Source: Sinorhizobium fredii USDA 205 (lineage in GTDB: Bacteria > Pseudomonadota > Alphaproteobacteria > Rhizobiales > Rhizobiaceae). From it: 37,607 nucleotides of DNA. The notes under the pieces are model-generated. The model was not told where the DNA came from, did not search any database, and was given only the letters and a program-made list of their open reading frames with translations. Both the position numbers and the translations under genes were made by a program. Within the stretch, counting starts at the first letter, position 1. The number at the start of each line of letters is the position of its first letter. The stretch is taken from contig NZ_AUTC01000166.1 in the NCBI RefSeq assembly GCF_001461695.1, forward strand, positions 1 through 37,607, read 5' to 3'. Below are positions 33,223 through 37,607 of this stretch, one piece after another.

Positions 33223-34455
33223 ATGGGAATCCGCAGATATGCAATGCTGGGCGCGTTCGCCCTTGCCAGCCTTTCCGTGCCGGCTTTTTCCGCAAGCGCG
33301 GAAGACGTGACGATCAGCGTCTGGTCGCTCGACAGAGATATTCAGCCGGCGCCGAACTTGATAAACGATTTCAATAAGCTAAATTCAGGAATTAAAGTCG
33401 AGTATCGCCAGATCCAGTTCGATGACGTCGTCAGCGAGGCGATGCGCGCCTATTCGACGGGTCAAGCCCCGGACATCATCGCCGTCGACAATCCGGAGCA
33501 CGCGCTGTTTTCCTCGCGCGGTGCCTTTCTCGATCTCACCGACATGATTTCGAAATCCGCGGCGGTCAAGCCGGAGAACTACTTTCCCGGACCGCTCGCC
33601 TCCGTGACCTGGGACGGCAAATATTACGGCATTCCGAAGGCGACCAATACGATCGCGCTTTACTACAACAAGGACATGTTCAAGGCGAAGGGGCTTGACC
33701 CGAGCAAACCGCCGCAGACCTGGGACGAGCTGGTCGAGGCGGCGCGCAAGTTGACGGACCCGGCCGCCAACGTCTACGGCCTCGCTTTCTCGGCCAAGGC
33801 GAACGAGGAGGGCACTTTCCAGTTTCTGCCCTGGGCGCAGATGGCCGGTAGCAGCTACGACCACATCAATTCGGAAGGTGCCGTCAAGGCGCTCGACATC
33901 TGGAAGACAATCCTCGACGAGAAGCTTGCCTCGCCGGATTCGCTCACACGCGGCCAATGGGATTCGACCGGTACCTTCAATTCCGGCAATGCCGCGATGG
34001 CGATCTCCGGTCCCTGGGAACTCGATCGCATGCTCAAGGAGGCGAAGTTCGATTGGGGTGTCGCGCTTCTCCCCGTGCCGCAGGCGGGCGCTGAACGCTC
34101 CTCGGCGATGGGTGATTTTAACTGGGCGATCTTCTCGAACACCGAGCACCCAGAGGAGGCCTTCAAGGTCCTCGAATATTTCGTCTCGCAGGACGACCGG
34201 ATGTTCAAGAATTTCGGACAGCTGCCGGCCCGCTCCGACATCTCTATCCCGCCGACCGGCGTGCCGTTGAAGGATGCGGCTCTCAAGGTCTTCGTGGAAC
34301 AGCTGAAATATGCCAAGCCCCGCGGCCCGCATCCGGAATGGCCGAAGATTTCGAAAGCCATCCAGGACGCGATCCAGGCGGCTCTGACCGGCCAGATGAG
34401 CTCCAAGGAAGCGTTGGATCAGGCGGCCGAGAAGATCAAGGCGGTCCTTGGCTGA
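33223..34455 (+). CDS. ABC sugar-binding protein, family 1
   Basis: A 410-residue exported protein with a signal peptide ending about residue 26 (SASAEDV). It shows the family-1 (MalE/UgpB-like) segments ISVWSLDRD, YYGIPKATNTIALYYNKDMFKAKGL, WDELVEAARKLTD, MAISGPWELDRM and a C-terminal helix set. AGGAGG lies just ahead of the ATG at 33223. It binds a sugar or polyol in the periplasm for the importer that follows. A stable hairpin lies just after its stop. Confidence 0.88.
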   Translation: MGIRRYAMLGAFALASLSVPAFSASAEDVTISVWSLDRDIQPAPNLINDFNKLNSGIKVEYRQIQFDDVVSEAMRAYSTGQAPDIIAVDNPEHALFSSRGAFLDLTDMISKSAAVKPENYFPGPLASVTWDGKYYGIPKATNTIALYYNKDMFKAKGLDPSKPPQTWDELVEAARKLTDPAANVYGLAFSAKANEEGTFQFLPWAQMAGSSYDHINSEGAVKALDIWKTILDEKLASPDSLTRGQWDSTGTFNSGNAAMAISGPWELDRMLKEAKFDWGVALLPVPQAGAERSSAMGDFNWAIFSNTEHPEEAFKVLEYFVSQDDRMFKNFGQLPARSDISIPPTGVPLKDAALKVFVEQLKYAKPRGPHPEWPKISKAIQDAIQAALTGQMSSKEALDQAAEKIKAVLG

Positions 34456-34460
34456 GAAGG

Positions 34461-34483
34461 CATCGCCGCTTTATGCGGCGGTG
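34461..34483 (+). other. Intercistronic hairpin after sugar-binding-protein gene
   Basis: CATCGCCGC (34461-34469) pairs with GCGGCGGTG (34475-34483) around a five-base loop, six bases past the stop codon, with one G-T pair. There is no T-run. As at 6441-6469, it sits between a binding-protein gene and its permease and probably protects the upstream mRNA or reduces read-through. Confidence 0.55.
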
Positions 34484-34579
34484 GGCATTCACCGGCGGAT
34501 TGTCGCGCATGATCCGTCCTCATTTCCTCCCGAGAGAGGCGATCTCCGGCTGCGGCCGGGATCGCCTGCGGGGATAGCA

Positions 34580-35482
34580 ATGAAGAGAATTATAGCCAGC
34601 GTGACGGACGGCAAAGGTTTCGACATCGGTCTTGTCCTGTTGCCGCTCGCCTTCCTGTTCATCATGTCCGGGCTGCCGCTCGTCTACAATTTGGTGATGA
34701 GCTTCCAGGAGGTCGACATGTTCAGCCTCGGTAGCTTCGTGCGGCCATTCATCGGCTTGAAGAACTATGCCGATCTCTTCTCGCAATCGGAAACGCGTCC
34801 GATCTTGCTCAATACGGCGATCTTCGTCAGTGCCTCTATTGCCGGGCAATTCCTGATCGGCTTCGGTCTCGCGCTGTTCTTCTGGATGAATTTTCCGGGC
34901 GCTTCCTGGCTGCGCGGCCTCTTTCTCGTCTCCTGGGTGATGCCGGGCCTCGTTGTCGGTGCGATCTGGAACTGGATTCTTTCCGGCGATTTCGGGGTCC
35001 TCAACTTCTTCCTGCGGGAAACCGGCGTCACCGACGGCAATATCTTCTGGCGCTCCGACCCGAATTATTCGCTCTGGGCGGTTATCATCGCCAATATCTG
35101 GCTTGGCACGTCGTTCAACATGATCCTGCTCTCGGTCGGGCTATCGGGCATCCCGAAGGACCTCTACGAGGCGGCCGAACTCGACGGGGCGAACGCGGTG
35201 CAGCGCTTCTTCACGATCACTTTGCCGATGATGCGCTCGACGATCGGTGCCATCATCGCGCTCGGCCTGATCTTTACCCTGCAACAGTTCGACCTTTTCG
35301 CCGCGATCACCTCCGGCGGACCGAACAACGCGTCCAATGTTACGCAATATTGGGCCTGGGATCTCTCCTTCCGCCAATATGATTTCGCAAAGGGTGCAAC
35401 GATCTCGGTGATCATGATCGTCTTTGTGATGCTCGCTTCCGTCGTCTATGTGCGCTCCACCCGCCATGAGGTCAGAGGATGA
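34580..35482 (+). CDS. ABC sugar transporter permease, UgpA/MalF type
   Basis: A 300-residue inner-membrane permease with about six membrane segments and the EAA loop IPKDLYEAAELDGANAVQRFFTITLPMM. I chose the ATG at 34580 with GGGGA just upstream; an in-frame ATG at 34448 would overlap the binding-protein gene and the hairpin. The stop overlaps the next start as ATGA. Confidence 0.88.
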   Translation: MKRIIASVTDGKGFDIGLVLLPLAFLFIMSGLPLVYNLVMSFQEVDMFSLGSFVRPFIGLKNYADLFSQSETRPILLNTAIFVSASIAGQFLIGFGLALFFWMNFPGASWLRGLFLVSWVMPGLVVGAIWNWILSGDFGVLNFFLRETGVTDGNIFWRSDPNYSLWAVIIANIWLGTSFNMILLSVGLSGIPKDLYEAAELDGANAVQRFFTITLPMMRSTIGAIIALGLIFTLQQFDLFAAITSGGPNNASNVTQYWAWDLSFRQYDFAKGATISVIMIVFVMLASVVYVRSTRHEVRG

Positions 35483-36306
35483 GTGACACGTTCCGCAATC
35501 GGCTGATGTTCGCCGTCGCGCTCGTGCTCGCGGCCATCTACCTCTTCCCGCTCTACTGGATGTACATCACCGCGCTGAAGACCGGATCAGCGATGTTCGC
35601 AACACCACCGAAGTTCTTGCCGAGCGAGCCGCAGTGGGGAATCTACCAATACGTCTGGCAAAGCCGCAACATGGGACGCTATTTGTGGAACTCGCTGGTC
35701 ATCGCCTCCGGCGCCGTTTCGCTCATCGCGGTGCTCGGCGTCGGCTGCGCCTACGCACTGGCGCGCTACCGCAATGCCTGGGTGGATGTCGGGCTTTTCT
35801 TGATCCTGATGCTTCAGGTGCTGCCCGCCTCGCTGATGGTGACGCCGATCTTCGTCGGCTTCTCGCAATTCGGCCTGCTCGACACGCCGCGGCTGGCGGT
35901 CATCCTGGCGATCGCTGCAAAGAGCATGCCCTTTTTCGTCGTGCTCGTCAGGGCGACCTTCATGAGCGTGCCGATGGAACTCGAGGAGGCGGCGCTCGTC
36001 GACGGCAATTCGCGCATCGGCGCCTTCTTCAACATCGTCCTGCCGCTTGCGAGAAACGGCATCCTGGTCAGCGCCATCCTGATCTTCATGCAGTCCTTCG
36101 GCGAGTTCGTCTATTCAAAATCGATGATCCAGGCGGTCGAGTTGCAGCCGGCAAGCGTCGGGCTCAACTCCTTCATGGGTCCGAACACCAATGAATGGAA
36201 CAACATCATGGCCTACGCCACGATCTACGTGACGCCCATTCTCGCCGCCTTCGTCCTTTTGCAGCGCCGCATCGTTTCCGGCCTCACATCGGGAGCCCTC
36301 AAATGA
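35479..36306 (+). CDS. ABC sugar transporter permease, UgpE/MalG type
   Basis: A 275-residue inner-membrane permease with the characteristic first membrane segment (LVLAAIYLFPLYWMYITALKT) and EAA loop VPMELEEAALVDGNSRIGAFFNIVLPL. It forms the channel with the preceding protein. Both its start and its stop overlap neighbouring genes by ATGA, so the three genes are translationally coupled. Confidence 0.9.
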   Translation: MSDTFRNRLMFAVALVLAAIYLFPLYWMYITALKTGSAMFATPPKFLPSEPQWGIYQYVWQSRNMGRYLWNSLVIASGAVSLIAVLGVGCAYALARYRNAWVDVGLFLILMLQVLPASLMVTPIFVGFSQFGLLDTPRLAVILAIAAKSMPFFVVLVRATFMSVPMELEEAALVDGNSRIGAFFNIVLPLARNGILVSAILIFMQSFGEFVYSKSMIQAVELQPASVGLNSFMGPNTNEWNNIMAYATIYVTPILAAFVLLQRRIVSGLTSGALK

Positions 36307-37454
36307 CCCTTCAGATCGAGCTCAACGGCATCAACAAATATTATGGTGCCTTCCACGCACTGAAGGACATCAATCTTGCCATCGAGGAGGGGACCTTCGT
36401 CGCCCTCGTCGGGCCCTCCGGTTGCGGCAAGTCCACGCTGCTCCGCTCGCTCGCCGGCCTCGAGAAGATTTCGACCGGCGAGATGAAGATCGCCGGCCAG
36501 CGGATGAACGATGTTCCGCCGCGCAAGCGCGATGTGGCGATGGTCTTCCAGTCCTACGCGCTCTATCCGCACATGACGGTCGAGCAGAACCTGACCTACA
36601 GCCTGCGCATTCGCGGCGTGAAGAAGGCGGAGGCGCTGAAGGCCGCCGCAGAGGTGGCGGCGACCACGGGCCTCGCGCACCTGATGAAACGGTATCCACG
36701 CGAACTCTCGGGCGGGCAGCGCCAGCGTGTCGCGATGAGCCGCGCCATCATCCGTCATCCGAAGGCCTTCCTGTTCGACGAGCCGCTTTCGAATCTCGAC
36801 GCGGCTCTTCGCGTACATATGCGCAAGGAGATCCGGGCGCTGCACGATCGGCTGCACGCCACCTCGGTCTATGTCACACACGATCAGATCGAGGCGATGA
36901 CCATGGCCGACCACGTCGTCGTCATGCGCGACGGCGTCATAGAGCAACAGGGGCGACCGCTCGACCTCTATGACAGGCCGGCCAACAGGTTCGTCGCCGG
37001 CTTCATCGGCTCGCCGGCGATGAACTTCATCCCGGCCGTCGTCGGCGAGGGCGGGGCAGACGCGGTCCTCGATTTCGGCAGGACGCGGGCGAGACTGGCG
37101 CTTGCCGTTCGACTGGCGCCTGGACTCGGAGTCACGGTCGGCATTCGCCCGGAGCACATCAGGATCGTCGCCGCCGGCGAGGGAGCCTTCGATATCCCCA
37201 TCGGCGTCGTCGAGTCGACCGGCTCGGCCACCTATGTCACCGCCGCGACGCAGCCTGAACTGACCGTGGTCGAGACCGGGCGCGGCGACGTGAAAAGCGG
37301 CGACATTATCGGCCTTGCGATCGATCCCAAGCAACTGCATCTGTTCGACGCGGAGACGGGCAAGCGGATCGAAGGCGAAAGAGTGCGCAACGACGGGCGT
37401 TCCGCCGCGCGGGCTGCCCCTCATCCCGCTGCCGCGACCTTCTCTCCGTCCTGA
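36303..37454 (+). CDS. ABC sugar transporter ATPase, UgpC/MalK type
   Basis: A 383-residue ATPase with Walker A GPSGCGKST (37-45), Q-loop MVFQSYALYPH, signature LSGGQRQR (135-142), Walker B AFLFDEP (155-161), YVTHDQ, and a C-terminal MalK-type regulatory OB domain (about 240-360). It starts by ATGA overlap with the permease. Normal family members end shortly after LHLFDAETGKRI; here about 25 extra residues (ending AAPHPAAATFSPS) continue into an intergenic repeat, so the native stop may have been lost. Confidence 0.88.
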   Translation: MTLQIELNGINKYYGAFHALKDINLAIEEGTFVALVGPSGCGKSTLLRSLAGLEKISTGEMKIAGQRMNDVPPRKRDVAMVFQSYALYPHMTVEQNLTYSLRIRGVKKAEALKAAAEVAATTGLAHLMKRYPRELSGGQRQRVAMSRAIIRHPKAFLFDEPLSNLDAALRVHMRKEIRALHDRLHATSVYVTHDQIEAMTMADHVVVMRDGVIEQQGRPLDLYDRPANRFVAGFIGSPAMNFIPAVVGEGGADAVLDFGRTRARLALAVRLAPGLGVTVGIRPEHIRIVAAGEGAFDIPIGVVESTGSATYVTAATQPELTVVETGRGDVKSGDIIGLAIDPKQLHLFDAETGKRIEGERVRNDGRSAARAAPHPAAATFSPS

Positions 37455-37475
37455 CGGGGAAGGGGGGCAAGCCGC
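37408..37475. repeat. Dispersed Rhizobiales intergenic repeat at the end of the ATPase gene
   Basis: GCTGCCCCTCATCCCGCTGC, then CTTCTCTCCGTC and GACGGGGAAGG, form a C-rich arm and a hairpin (CCGTC/GACGG around 37447-37456). I recognise the wording as a common dispersed intergenic element of Rhizobiales. It supplies the stop codon of the ATPase gene at 37452-37454. The rest of the window end (37476-37607) shows nothing I can assign. Confidence 0.5.
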
Positions 37476-37607
37476 GCTCACCTCGGCCGACGTTCCGTTT
37501 GCGAAGAGAGGCGCGATCTTGTGGCGAGAGCCCGCCGCGAGTCTCCTTGGTCCCGCTTGTGGCAGGGCTGTCCGGGGAAAGTTCAGCCATAGACGAAAGC
37601 CATCTGG

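Noticed and set aside
37306..37590. 94-codon frame on the - strand at the window end
   Set aside because: Overlaps the ATPase 3' end and the dispersed repeat; arginine-rich with no recognisable domain, likely a repeat-encoded spurious frame.

Overview
The window is high-GC alphaproteobacterial DNA from a rhizobium, most likely a Sinorhizobium/Ensifer megaplasmid of the pSymB type. The main reasons are an exsH-like RTX/GH16 endoglycanase lying divergent to an exsG/exsF-like HWE sensor kinase and response regulator, a rhizobial mosaic palindromic repeat, and a very high density of ABC importers with catabolic enzymes and GntR/LacI regulators. Four complete ABC importers of four different families are present.

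Region 1 (31-10860) is a probable catabolic operon on the + strand. It encodes a DUF1185 protein, an alpha/beta hydrolase, a flavin reductase fused to a degenerate Nudix-like domain, a luciferase-like flavin monooxygenase, an aldehyde dehydrogenase, a NIPSNAP protein and a PotDBCA-type ABC importer. Two tiny membrane-protein genes follow, then an oppositely oriented GntR/FCD regulator. A 30-bp promoter/operator block (25/30 identical) lies upstream of both the first operon gene and the regulator gene. This defines one regulon, probably an undescribed uptake and oxidation pathway; its substrate is unknown.

Region 2 (10889-17886) holds a short UxuA-like mannonate dehydratase homologue and a second GntR (FadR-like) regulator on the - strand. 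Divergent from these is a five-gene family-5 (dipeptide/oligosaccharide type) ABC importer. The two promoter regions share a GACATAATA motif within palindromic sequence.

Region 3 (17909-22564) is the exs-like locus. The - strand carries a large multi-PAS/GAF HWE kinase translationally coupled to a single-domain response regulator. The + strand carries the exsH-like secreted glycanase, which would act on exopolysaccharide.

Region 4 (22609-26640) is a ribose-type ABC importer split into two divergent units: an extended-SDR epimerase plus binding protein on the - strand, and ATPase plus permease on the + strand. A FadR-class consensus site lies between them.

Region 5 (26668-29722) has three - strand envelope genes: an S41-type protease lacking the canonical lysine, an M50 site-2 protease with CBS domains, and a small cysteine-rich exported protein.

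Region 6 (30041-37454) is a LacI regulator with a perfect 18-bp operator, divergent from a sugar operon. That operon encodes a Gfo/Idh/MocA oxidoreductase, a sugar-phosphate isomerase/epimerase-like gene broken by a one-base deletion, and a family-1 sugar ABC importer. The last gene appears to read into a Rhizobiales-type intergenic repeat before stopping.

No rRNA, tRNA, CRISPR array, transposase or integrase was recognised.
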